The notes beneath the pieces were generated by a model, which did not search any database, was not told the origin of the DNA, and saw only the letters and a program-made list of their open reading frames with translations. Positions 51,146 through 59,538 of a DNA stretch of 64,000 nt are shown one piece after another. Source of the DNA: Bacteroidetes bacterium 47-18 (GTDB taxonomy: Bacteria > Bacteroidota > Bacteroidia > Chitinophagales > Chitinophagaceae); NCBI GenBank assembly GCA_001897155.1, contig MKSF01000003.1, forward strand, positions 1 to 64,000, written 5' to 3'. Made by a program: the position numbers and the translations under genes. Every line of letters starts with the position of its first letter. Within the stretch, counting starts at the first letter, position 1.

Positions 51146-54100
51146 ATGCTGCCCATTTCCTTGACCATACAGGGCGTTTACGCTTACCTGGAAGAACAAT
51201 TTATAGATTTTGAAGACCTGACCGCCACCGGGCTGTTCGGCATATTCGGCCCCGTAGGCGCCGGGAAGAGCACCATCCTTGAAGCGATCAGCGTTGCGCT
51301 GTACGGTGAAAATGACCGGCTGGACACCACCAATTTCTGGTACAACCTGCTGAACCTGAGATCAGACAAAGCCGCTATTGTGTTCATCTTTGAATATGAA
51401 GGCGTACGTTATAAGTTCGAAGCACGCTGGAGAAGGAATACAAAGAAATTTCACGATATATCCTATAAGGAAAGGAACGGCTATAAATGGGAGCATGAAA
51501 GCTGGATACCCGTAAGCAATAACGCAGCCGACATCCTCGGGCTGAGCTATGACCATTTCAAAAGGACCATAATCATTCCCCAGGGCCAGTTCAGGGAGTT
51601 CCTGGAGCTGAAGCCCAAAGAGCGTCGGACAATGATAAAGGAGATCTTCGCGCTCCAGCGCTTTGACCTCAGCGAGAAGATCAACACGCACTATAAAGAA
51701 GCGGAAGCACAAAGGCTGCTGCTGGAAGGAGAGCTGAAAGCCTATACGGACGCAGACCCCTCCAGGCTGGACATTTACGCATCAGAGCTGGAACAGCTCC
51801 GGCAGCAACTGGCAGCGGCGGCACAGCATCTTGAAAAAGAGGAAGCTGCCCTCCGTTCCGTCATAGCCCTTCACGAAAAGTGGCTGCGGCTCCAGTCACT
51901 CCGGCAGGAAGCAGCACTGGCGCAATCACAATTACCCGGCTTCCTGCTGCGTAGACAACAACTGCAGACTTATATCAGCGTACAGGCCACTTTCAAAAGT
52001 AATATAGACCAGCTACAGAGCCTTCGTACACAACAGGAACAGCTACACCGAAACCGTGAAACGCTGGAAAGCGCGCTGGAACGGCTGCAGGCACAAAAAG
52101 CAACCTGTGATGAGGAATACAACGGGGTCAGGAGTTCGTACGAACACCTGTCTGACAAGCAGAAGCAGGTGTCGGATTTTGACATTACGCTCAGGCTCAT
52201 CACCTGCTTCCGGAACAAGGAGCACCTGCAGCAGCGAATACGCGCCGGGCAGGATCATATCCTGCATAAAAAGCAGGAAGCGGATAAAACGGCCGCGGCC
52301 ATACAGGAGGTACAGACCGCCCGGGCACAACTGACGGAGCATCCCCTGGATTATGAGCTGATACAACAAATAGACCAGTGGCTGCAGACCCGGGAACTGT
52401 ACGCAACGGAGACCGGAAGAACCCGGCAGCAGCTCAGCCAGCGGGAGCAGGCTTTGCAGCATACCCTGCAGCAGTTTTCACCCTACCCGCCGGAACAGGA
52501 AGCCTATACCGCACTTTTTGAGCAGCAACGGGACAAGCTGCAGGCATCCCTGCAGGAGATACGGGCCGAAGAGCAGCAATTGCTGATCCGGTCGGAACTG
52601 CAGCAGTATGCCCACTCGCTGGAAGAAGGCTGTCCCTGCCCGCTCTGCGGAGCCACCGCCCACCCCAGGGTGCTACAGGCCGAAGACCTTGCCCCGCAAC
52701 TGGCCGAGGTCCGTAACCGGCTGGACGCCTGCCGGGAAGCGGAACGGGAGCTGGAACGGCGCTGGAAGGCCTGCGACAGGCTGGCCGTGGAAGCGGAGGG
52801 GCACCGTAAGGCCCTTGCAGAGCTGCAGCAGGCATTGGCAGACGGGGCAGCGAACCTGGCAGCACATGAGGCAGGCTATGCCTTTGACGCCGTCAGGAAG
52901 AGCGACCTGGCATCCTATCCCGCATTAAAACAATCCTTTTTCGGGAACGAGCAGCAGAAGCAATCGCTGCGGTCTCAGCTTGAAACCCTGCAGCAGGAAG
53001 CCGAACGGCACCGGCTGGACCTTATGAAGTTTGAAGAAGGTGTAGCGGTCATAGAAAAGCAGGTAGCCGCGCTGGAAGCGGAGATCGGCATCCATTTTTC
53101 GAATATTGCCGTTATAGACGCCAATCATTATATCCGGCAGGGACCGGAAGCCGTAGAGCAGCAAAAGCGTATCATAGCGGCACAGATACAGGACACGGAG
53201 ACCAGGTATCACAGCCTGACCGCTGCGTTAAAAGAACTGGAGCAGGAAATGAGCAAAACAGAGGGCCAGCTTGAAGGCACCAGGCACAGTATAGCACAGG
53301 CACAGGCGGCAACGGCACAGGTGGAAGCCGCCATACGGTTAGCGTTGCAGGTGGCCGGCTTTGAGACCCTGGAGCAGGTGCGGGAGATCCTGGCCCGGCA
53401 GCCGGACATACAGCAGGAGCAGGAAGCGCTGGACCTCTTTTTCCAGCGCTACAATACTATGCAGGCAGGCCTGCAGGAGCTGGAAGCGCTGCTCAAAGGG
53501 CAGACGGTGGATGAGGACAGGCTGCTATCACACCGGAACGCCGTAGCAGCGCTGCAGCAGGAAAAGGACAGGCTGATAGGCAATATATCCGCCCTGCAGG
53601 AACAGCAGGAGCTCCTGGCCAGGCAGCTCAGGGAACAGCAGGCATTGCAGCGGTCCTATGACGCCATTGCAGTAAGGACCGCGCACCTCGATACCCTCCG
53701 GAAGCTCTTCATGGGTGACAAGTTCATAGAATTTGTATCGCGTTCCTACCTGCTGCAGCTTTGCGCCTATGCCAATGAAAGATTCCACAGGCTTACCCGT
53801 AACCAGTTATCGCTGCAACTGAACGACCAGAATGAGTTCGAGATCATTGACTACCTGAACGGCGGTAAGCCGAGAAGCATCAAGACACTTTCAGGCGGAC
53901 AGGCGTTCCAGGCATCGCTCTGTATGGCGCTGGCCCTCGCGGAAAGCGTACAGGCCAGGTCCGGGCAGGAGCGGAACTTTTTCTTTATAGATGAAGGCTT
54001 CGGCACGCAGGATAAGGCAACGCTCCAGACGGTATTCGAGACACTGGACAGCTTAAGAAAGGAAAAAAGGATCGTAGGCATCATTTCGCACGTGGAGGAA

Positions 54101-54175
54101 CTGCAGGAGAATATCACCAAATACCTTTATGTGGAGAAAGACGAGCAGCGGGGAAGCCTTATATCCCAGTTTTAA
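51146..54175 (+). CDS. sbcC: DNA double-strand-break repair ATPase SbcC
   Basis: A 1009-residue Rad50/SMC-type ATPase. Walker A is GPVGAGKST (35-43). Two long heptad coiled coils, rich in Gln, Leu and Glu, run from about 190 to 480 and 530 to 850. They flank the zinc-hook at about 495 (CPCPLCGATAHP). The C-terminal half has the signature LSGGQAFQASLCMALALAE and Walker B FFFIDEGFGTQD. ATG 51146 gives MLPISLTIQGVYAYLEEQFIDF, typical of the family. It partners with SbcD (upstream, 13 bp) and is followed after 31 bp by an ATP-cone nuclease. Confidence 0.95.
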   Translation: MLPISLTIQGVYAYLEEQFIDFEDLTATGLFGIFGPVGAGKSTILEAISVALYGENDRLDTTNFWYNLLNLRSDKAAIVFIFEYEGVRYKFEARWRRNTKKFHDISYKERNGYKWEHESWIPVSNNAADILGLSYDHFKRTIIIPQGQFREFLELKPKERRTMIKEIFALQRFDLSEKINTHYKEAEAQRLLLEGELKAYTDADPSRLDIYASELEQLRQQLAAAAQHLEKEEAALRSVIALHEKWLRLQSLRQEAALAQSQLPGFLLRRQQLQTYISVQATFKSNIDQLQSLRTQQEQLHRNRETLESALERLQAQKATCDEEYNGVRSSYEHLSDKQKQVSDFDITLRLITCFRNKEHLQQRIRAGQDHILHKKQEADKTAAAIQEVQTARAQLTEHPLDYELIQQIDQWLQTRELYATETGRTRQQLSQREQALQHTLQQFSPYPPEQEAYTALFEQQRDKLQASLQEIRAEEQQLLIRSELQQYAHSLEEGCPCPLCGATAHPRVLQAEDLAPQLAEVRNRLDACREAERELERRWKACDRLAVEAEGHRKALAELQQALADGAANLAAHEAGYAFDAVRKSDLASYPALKQSFFGNEQQKQSLRSQLETLQQEAERHRLDLMKFEEGVAVIEKQVAALEAEIGIHFSNIAVIDANHYIRQGPEAVEQQKRIIAAQIQDTETRYHSLTAALKELEQEMSKTEGQLEGTRHSIAQAQAATAQVEAAIRLALQVAGFETLEQVREILARQPDIQQEQEALDLFFQRYNTMQAGLQELEALLKGQTVDEDRLLSHRNAVAALQQEKDRLIGNISALQEQQELLARQLREQQALQRSYDAIAVRTAHLDTLRKLFMGDKFIEFVSRSYLLQLCAYANERFHRLTRNQLSLQLNDQNEFEIIDYLNGGKPRSIKTLSGGQAFQASLCMALALAESVQARSGQERNFFFIDEGFGTQDKATLQTVFETLDSLRKEKRIVGIISHVEELQENITKYLYVEKDEQRGSLISQF

Positions 54176-54206
54176 TGTACCTTCATCCGGATAAAAACAG
54201 GTTGTA

Positions 54207-55040
54207 ATGAAAGTAAAGAAACATTCAGGCGAGCTCGTCGATTTCATACCCGAAAGCCTAAAGCAGTCACTGAGAAAATCCGGGGCTTCCGAAGCACAGG
54301 TAGACCAGGTATATGACCGGATAGCCTCAGAGCTGTACGAAGGGATCAGTACCCGGGAGCTGTACCAGAAAGCCTTTAATTATTTAAAAAAGCACCGCAG
54401 GGTCTATGCGGCCAAATACAGCTTGAAGAAAGCGCTGCGCGACCTGGGTCCCGCAGGTTTCTATTTTGAAAAATGGGTATGCAGCCTTATGCATTATATG
54501 GGCTATGAGACAGCCAGCAGCCAGACGCTAAGGGGTCATGCCGTTACGCACGAGATAGATGTGGTGGCCATCAGGGATGATGAGTTCCATATAGCGGAAT
54601 GCAAGCTCCGGAATGACGTGGACGCCAAGATACCCGTCACTACCCCTATGTATTTCCTGTCAAGACTGAAGGATGTTACAGGTCTCCCCTATCATTATTT
54701 CGGGAAGGAGCGGTATGTCACCAAAGGATGGCTGGTCACCAACGCCTATTTTACCAAAGACACCGTAGACTTCGGTACCTATTATGGCATCAATCTCCTT
54801 TCCTGGGATTATCCCGAGGGCAGGTCTATCAAAAACCTGACAGACGAGGCCTCCCTTTATCCCATAACCTGCCTCACAGCCTTATCCGAAATGCGGAAAG
54901 GCCATCTTCTCAATAACAATATCATACTTGTCCGGGATCTTCTGGACCAGAAAGCGCAGCTGGCCCATATCATTAAAAATAAAGAGGAGCTGCAGGAGAT
55001 ACTTAAAGAAGCCGAGGAAATGGTTGCTTTTGTGCATTAA
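54207..55040 (+). CDS. ATP-cone domain fused to a PD-(D/E)XK (Mrr-like) restriction-endonuclease domain
   Basis: A 277-residue soluble protein. Residues 1-90 form an ATP-cone (MKVKKHSGELVDFIPESLKQSLRKSGAS, then YAAKYSLKKAL), the nucleotide-sensing module best known from ribonucleotide reductases and NrdR. Residues about 95-215 are a Mrr-type nuclease domain with the PD-(D/E)XK residues Asp118 (HEIDVVAI), Glu131 and Lys133 (HIAECKLRN). The tail (about 255-277) is a short helix. All catalytic residues are present. It lies 31 bp after sbcC on the same strand with no terminator between, so it is probably the third gene of an sbcDC operon. I infer a dNTP- or ATP-gated DNA nuclease; the cone's role here is untested. 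Confidence 0.85.
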   Translation: MKVKKHSGELVDFIPESLKQSLRKSGASEAQVDQVYDRIASELYEGISTRELYQKAFNYLKKHRRVYAAKYSLKKALRDLGPAGFYFEKWVCSLMHYMGYETASSQTLRGHAVTHEIDVVAIRDDEFHIAECKLRNDVDAKIPVTTPMYFLSRLKDVTGLPYHYFGKERYVTKGWLVTNAYFTKDTVDFGTYYGINLLSWDYPEGRSIKNLTDEASLYPITCLTALSEMRKGHLLNNNIILVRDLLDQKAQLAHIIKNKEELQEILKEAEEMVAFVH

Positions 55041-55708
55041 ATCTTTTAATTTTATCGCCACAACATTAACAAAATAGTGTCATTTATTGTGTAGCAACAA
55101 TGCCATATAATATTATTCCCGGCTTATGAGGATTTTGAGGAGGTGCGCTAATAGCCTAAGTTCTTTGACACCCTATTCAGCCACACCATAAGATCCTAAT
55201 GATAGCAAACGGCTATCATTAACCATAGAGGTTGCCACGACACAAGCTTTCCGGGGTGATATTGACCCGTCCGTCCCGGGGCGCCCGTCGGATCCGGCAC
55301 CTTATTCATTTTTTACCAACTTGTATTTGCTGTAAAGTAATCTGTTATCCGGATGCCTGCCGTGGTACTGCTGTATCACCGCCTGCCGCATCCGGTAAAT
55401 ATGAAACAAACGGTGCATTCTGTTAATTTCACATGTGATTAAACAAAATATCGACCGTCTGCGTTATGAAATGCAATGTTATATAATTCAAAATAAAAAT
55501 ATAAATAAGTATTTATTGTTCACTTTCTTAAATTTTTTTAGCCTATGAGATGATAAAAAAACAAACACCAAACCAAAACCAAAAAATTTAATCATCCTTT
55601 ACAATACCATTGTAACGGGTGTTTGCATGTGGGCAACACTTATTTTACCAGTAAGGCCCATTTTGCCAAGACCGGAACCAAAATCACAACCAAAAAAAAT
55701 CGTAAATT
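55041..55708. other. 668-bp gap: hairpin and A/C-only tract ahead of a secreted-protein operon
   Basis: A perfect 10-bp hairpin TAATGATAGC / GCTATCATTA (55197-55206 / 55212-55221, loop AAACG) lies in the middle. 55555-55586 is a 32-base stretch of only A and C, and a related A/C-rich stretch lies at 55670-55699 just before the next start. Small open frames such as the one at 55232-55426 show no family signal or start context and were not called. Promoter motifs are not clear. Confidence 0.5.
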
Positions 55709-58357
55709 ATGCAGTCTTATCTACACCAGGTGGGCAAATATGCCCTTCATGCCTATGTACGTACATGTACAATTCTCCTCCTTTTGCTGGCAGCAAACCT
55801 GAAAATGCAGGCACAATGCCTCACGAACATCACCGCTGCCAATACCGAAGTAGCAATGTTCAACGGATCTACTACCTGTATCTTAGGATCCACGATCTGT
55901 TTAACGTCCACTCAAAATGCCGAACTGGCCAGATCAGTGGATGGAGACATTAACTCTTACACGGAATGGAGCAACCTTGTCAGCGTGCTCGGCGGCTCCC
56001 AGGGAATATCCCTTAAAGCAGTTCCCGGGAATAATTACAATAACAAAGTTGTCGGGATCCTGCTGTCCACAGGTGGCGGCATCCTTGACCTGAACCTGTT
56101 GGGAAGCCTGAGCTTTAGCCTGCTGAACAACGGTGTGGTGGTCAGTACCCAGACCTATTCCAACCTGATCTCTACAGGCGGTATCCTGAACGGAGGCACC
56201 AGCTCGATCGTTTATTTCCCTAACAGCTCACAGTTGAGCTTCAATGAGATCCGTATCTTCAAAAACAGCGGCCTGATCTCCGCGCTGGATGTTATCAGGC
56301 TCCATGAAGTGGTCCTGCTGGACCCGGACTGTCCCGGGGAGAACAACAACATCTGCCGTGACTTCATCCAGGGAACAGGAACAGTCATAACATCCACCAC
56401 CGGGATCTTAAACGCCCTGGGCGGCATTTCCAACCTGGATAACCTTAACAATGGCAATTCCAATGATTTCATCACTATGGGCTTTGTTGTCAATGCGCTT
56501 ACCACGCACTCCGTAGGTGTAACTGACCTGCTGAATCTTTACAACAAGACAGGCAGCACCAGAGTAGGTGTAGTGGTAGAACCTTCTGCCGCCGGCCTGC
56601 TGAACCTCGACGCGCTGGGCAACCTGAACGTGCGTATCGTCACTTATCTGTATGGTGTGAAACAGGATTCCTCTGCCGTAATCAACCAGGGATCAGGAAC
56701 TTCACTGCTGGCGCTGTCCGCCCTGACCTCCAATTTCGGAAACCAGGCGGCTAACAAGCAAATGTTATCCTTTATCACTACCAAGCCGTTCAATGAAGTG
56801 AGATTGCAATTCCTGCCTACAGTCAACCTGCAGACCGCTCCGCCGCTCAAGCTGTACGGATTCTTTGAAGAGCCCTTAAGCTGCGGCAATTGCATCAATA
56901 AGCTCAAAACCCCGGCTGCCAACTCTAGCGCTCCTATCAAAGGTACGATCCGGACAGGCAGCAGCTGGACAAGCGGCGCCCCGGTACTGGGATTGCTGGC
57001 CGGCATCAACAACACCGACAGGGTAGTGGATGCGAATGAGGGCAATTACGCGTCCGTAGGAGGATTGCTGGCTGCCTTATCCACATTGAGGGTTACGGTA
57101 GAGCTGGATTCCCTCGTAGCTGCGGGCACATTTGCCGGATATGAATTATCCAACGGCGGCGCACTGCTTAATCTCAGCCTGTTAGGAAATATCACTATCA
57201 GGACCTTTAACGGAACAACAGAACAGGAGGCTTTCTCCGCAGCGCAGCTGGCCGGGCTTTCCCTGATCAACGGGGGCAGCAGCCAGACCTCATTGGTCGG
57301 CTTTATGGCTACCAAACCATTCAACGCGGTAATGATCGAGTCTTTTGTTTCCCTGTCAGTATTGCCTAACCTGAGGATCCATAACCTGGCCATCATCACA
57401 GACCAGGATAATGACGGCACTCCCGACTGTATAGACGCATATCCGAATTGTGATAACAGCATAGATGCCGATAATAACGGTATTCCCGATGCCTGCGATA
57501 TCACGGATATCACGTCGGTGGTAGAGCTGCTGAGCAATGTGACCAGCTTCCGTGCCGGTGATACTTTGCTGTACAAGGCTACCCTCACCAATACCGGAAC
57601 AACCATTGCCAGCAACATCCAGTTCACGTTCAATCAACCGGTGGCCGGCACTGTATTGAAATGGCAGAAAGTAACATCTTCACCAACCAGCGCCCTGGAT
57701 ACTTTCAATGGTACCGGCAATATCAGCGAGACCATACCTTTTATCTCCAGCGGCTATAAAGTGGAGTACTATGTGACTGTGGTAATGGCCCCCAATACCA
57801 ATGTGCCTTTCGCCATCAGTTCCATAGAAGTGAATAAGCCATTCTGTACGGTCACTACTGCCTGCGCGCAATGCAGAACCGCGCCATTGCCGAGAGTGGA
57901 CTTCCCGGATCTGATGCTGGCTACGGAATCCCTGAATACCAAGCTCAACAGCACCACACAGGTGGATATGGACCTGGTGATCAAGGAACTCAACAACGTA
58001 ACTACAGAAAAAGAAGTATGGATACTCATTCCCAAGTCCAACAACGCTTATACCGTATCACTGAATACAGGAAGAAACACAACTATCATTCCGCATCCCG
58101 GTGAAACGACAGACCATGCGAACTGGACCCTGGATAATGTATCCAACAGCCTGTTCTACATTTTAAAATCAAATGCCAACTATTTCATTGAAGGCAACAG
58201 TACCAAATACATACCTCTTACGCTTACCAAGGCAGGAACGTCTACCAACTATGAGCTGAAAAACATCACTTTCACGATCAATAATAACAGGTCTGGCGGA
58301 GACATCACCCCTGCGAACAATGTTACTGTACTATACATATTATATAACGTTCAATAA
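55709..58357 (+). CDS. Large secreted protein with three internal modules and a calcium-binding type-3-like segment
   Basis: An 882-residue protein. The signal peptide ends at MQAQ (about residue 36), after an unusually long N-region (about 20 residues). Three tandem modules of 130-170 residues (about 70-205, 225-395, 410-565) share the pattern L(L)LG-L-I-R-T-Y...G...S.L..L.TS or similar and end in NEVRLQF- or NEIRIF-like strands; they look like paralogous jelly-roll or beta-sandwich domains. A thrombospondin type 3-like calcium-binding segment (about 565-600) has repeated D-x-D-N-D-G-x-P-D-C. No T9SS tail was recognised. The next gene, 13 bp later, does carry one, so the two are probably cotranscribed and may act together on the surface. 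Confidence 0.75.
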   Translation: MQSYLHQVGKYALHAYVRTCTILLLLLAANLKMQAQCLTNITAANTEVAMFNGSTTCILGSTICLTSTQNAELARSVDGDINSYTEWSNLVSVLGGSQGISLKAVPGNNYNNKVVGILLSTGGGILDLNLLGSLSFSLLNNGVVVSTQTYSNLISTGGILNGGTSSIVYFPNSSQLSFNEIRIFKNSGLISALDVIRLHEVVLLDPDCPGENNNICRDFIQGTGTVITSTTGILNALGGISNLDNLNNGNSNDFITMGFVVNALTTHSVGVTDLLNLYNKTGSTRVGVVVEPSAAGLLNLDALGNLNVRIVTYLYGVKQDSSAVINQGSGTSLLALSALTSNFGNQAANKQMLSFITTKPFNEVRLQFLPTVNLQTAPPLKLYGFFEEPLSCGNCINKLKTPAANSSAPIKGTIRTGSSWTSGAPVLGLLAGINNTDRVVDANEGNYASVGGLLAALSTLRVTVELDSLVAAGTFAGYELSNGGALLNLSLLGNITIRTFNGTTEQEAFSAAQLAGLSLINGGSSQTSLVGFMATKPFNAVMIESFVSLSVLPNLRIHNLAIITDQDNDGTPDCIDAYPNCDNSIDADNNGIPDACDITDITSVVELLSNVTSFRAGDTLLYKATLTNTGTTIASNIQFTFNQPVAGTVLKWQKVTSSPTSALDTFNGTGNISETIPFISSGYKVEYYVTVVMAPNTNVPFAISSIEVNKPFCTVTTACAQCRTAPLPRVDFPDLMLATESLNTKLNSTTQVDMDLVIKELNNVTTEKEVWILIPKSNNAYTVSLNTGRNTTIIPHPGETTDHANWTLDNVSNSLFYILKSNANYFIEGNSTKYIPLTLTKAGTSTNYELKNITFTINNNRSGGDITPANNVTVLYILYNVQ

Positions 58358-58370
58358 ACATCACGCACAT

Positions 58371-59468
58371 ATGAAAAATTTATTTGTCACTATATTATCG
58401 CTCCTGCTGATAACAACGGGCATCACTGCTTTCTCACAGATATCCGGGCCGAACCTGCAAGTAACGCTCCCTTACCGTGGCAGCACTACCACCTCGCCCA
58501 TTGTTCCTGCGAGCAATGCAATCACCGGGCCCCAGGATTTCATGGGCTATGATTTTAATGCGCTGTTCACTTTCAGCTATTATATCCCGAATGATTATAC
58601 GGTTCCCGCCTCAGGTAACCATGACCTGTTCATCGTATTTAACAATACGGCGTACCTGGAGTACCTGCTGGATGGCAGCAACAACCTTATGGATCTGAGC
58701 TTTGATCCGAGGGTAACCGTAGATCTCCTTCCGGGAAATACCATAAGAGTACGGCTTAACAATAATGCCGTTTTCCAGGAATTCACCAATTTCGATGTGA
58801 GCTTCAGGGTGCATATCAAACAGCCGGGCAGCAGCATTACCGCTCTCCAGTATTCTGTAAGCAGTAATCTCGGCGGTAACAGCTCCAACCAGTTCAGCTC
58901 TTCATTTAATATTGACAACACGCCGCTGCCTATTACAATCGGCATATTCAAAGCCACCAAAATAAATGAATCCAAAGGGCACCTGGAATGGAACACTTAT
59001 AAGGAAGAAAATGCAGAAGGCTTCATCGTGGAAAGAAGCGCTGACGGTAAAGGATGGGCTCCTATAGCGTTCGTTCCTACCCAGGCGCCAAACGGTAACA
59101 GCAGCGTTGAACTCAAGTATGGACTTTATGATGAAAGTCCTCTTGACGGTAAGAACCTGTATCGTTTGAAAATGTTAGACTTGGACGGGTACTATGAGTA
59201 TTCCGCTATCAGGGAGCTTGAATTCTCTCGCCCGCTGGAAATAAGCGTATACCCGAACCCTGCACAGGATTATGTCACCGTTACATCCCAAAGGCCGATA
59301 AGCATTTATATATATGACCTGAACGGAAAAATGGTGTATCATCAGCCATTATCCAGTGAGCTGATCACTAAGATCCCTACTGCAAACTTTACCAACAGCA
59401 ATTATAAAGTGGTGGTTATAACTGATACGGGTGAGCAAAAACAGTTCAGCCTGTCCGTCATCAATTAA
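58371..59468 (+). CDS. T9SS type A sorting domain-containing surface protein
   Basis: A 365-residue protein starting at ATG 58371 (MKNLFVTILSLLLITTGITAFSQ signal, about 23 residues). The N-terminal 190 residues are beta-rich and of unknown type. A stalk region (about 195-275: PITIGIFKATKINESKGHLEWNTYKEENAEGFIVERSADG) resembles the Ig-like domain that usually precedes the tail in T9SS proteins, and a type A sorting domain (YPNPAQDYVTVTS... to the end) closes it. It begins 13 bp after the 882-residue protein and shares its operon. The bidirectional terminator at 59488 follows. Confidence 0.85.
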   Translation: MKNLFVTILSLLLITTGITAFSQISGPNLQVTLPYRGSTTTSPIVPASNAITGPQDFMGYDFNALFTFSYYIPNDYTVPASGNHDLFIVFNNTAYLEYLLDGSNNLMDLSFDPRVTVDLLPGNTIRVRLNNNAVFQEFTNFDVSFRVHIKQPGSSITALQYSVSSNLGGNSSNQFSSSFNIDNTPLPITIGIFKATKINESKGHLEWNTYKEENAEGFIVERSADGKGWAPIAFVPTQAPNGNSSVELKYGLYDESPLDGKNLYRLKMLDLDGYYEYSAIRELEFSRPLEISVYPNPAQDYVTVTSQRPISIYIYDLNGKMVYHQPLSSELITKIPTANFTNSNYKVVVITDTGEQKQFSLSVIN

Positions 59469-59487
59469 TAGTTCCTGTTCTTAATAC

Positions 59488-59526
59488 AAGAAGGGCTGCC
59501 CTGCCGGGCAGCCCTTCTTCTTTTTT
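59488..59526. terminator. Strong bidirectional terminator between convergent secreted-protein genes
   Basis: Perfect 14-bp arms AAGAAGGGCTGCCC / GGGCAGCCCTTCTT, loop TGCC, followed by CTTTTTT. Confidence 0.93.
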
Positions 59527-59538
59527 CCATATCCGCTC

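Noticed and set aside
55232-55426. A 64-codon frame in the 668-bp gap
   Set aside because: No promoter, ribosome-binding context or family similarity; the composition is not unlike random sequence.
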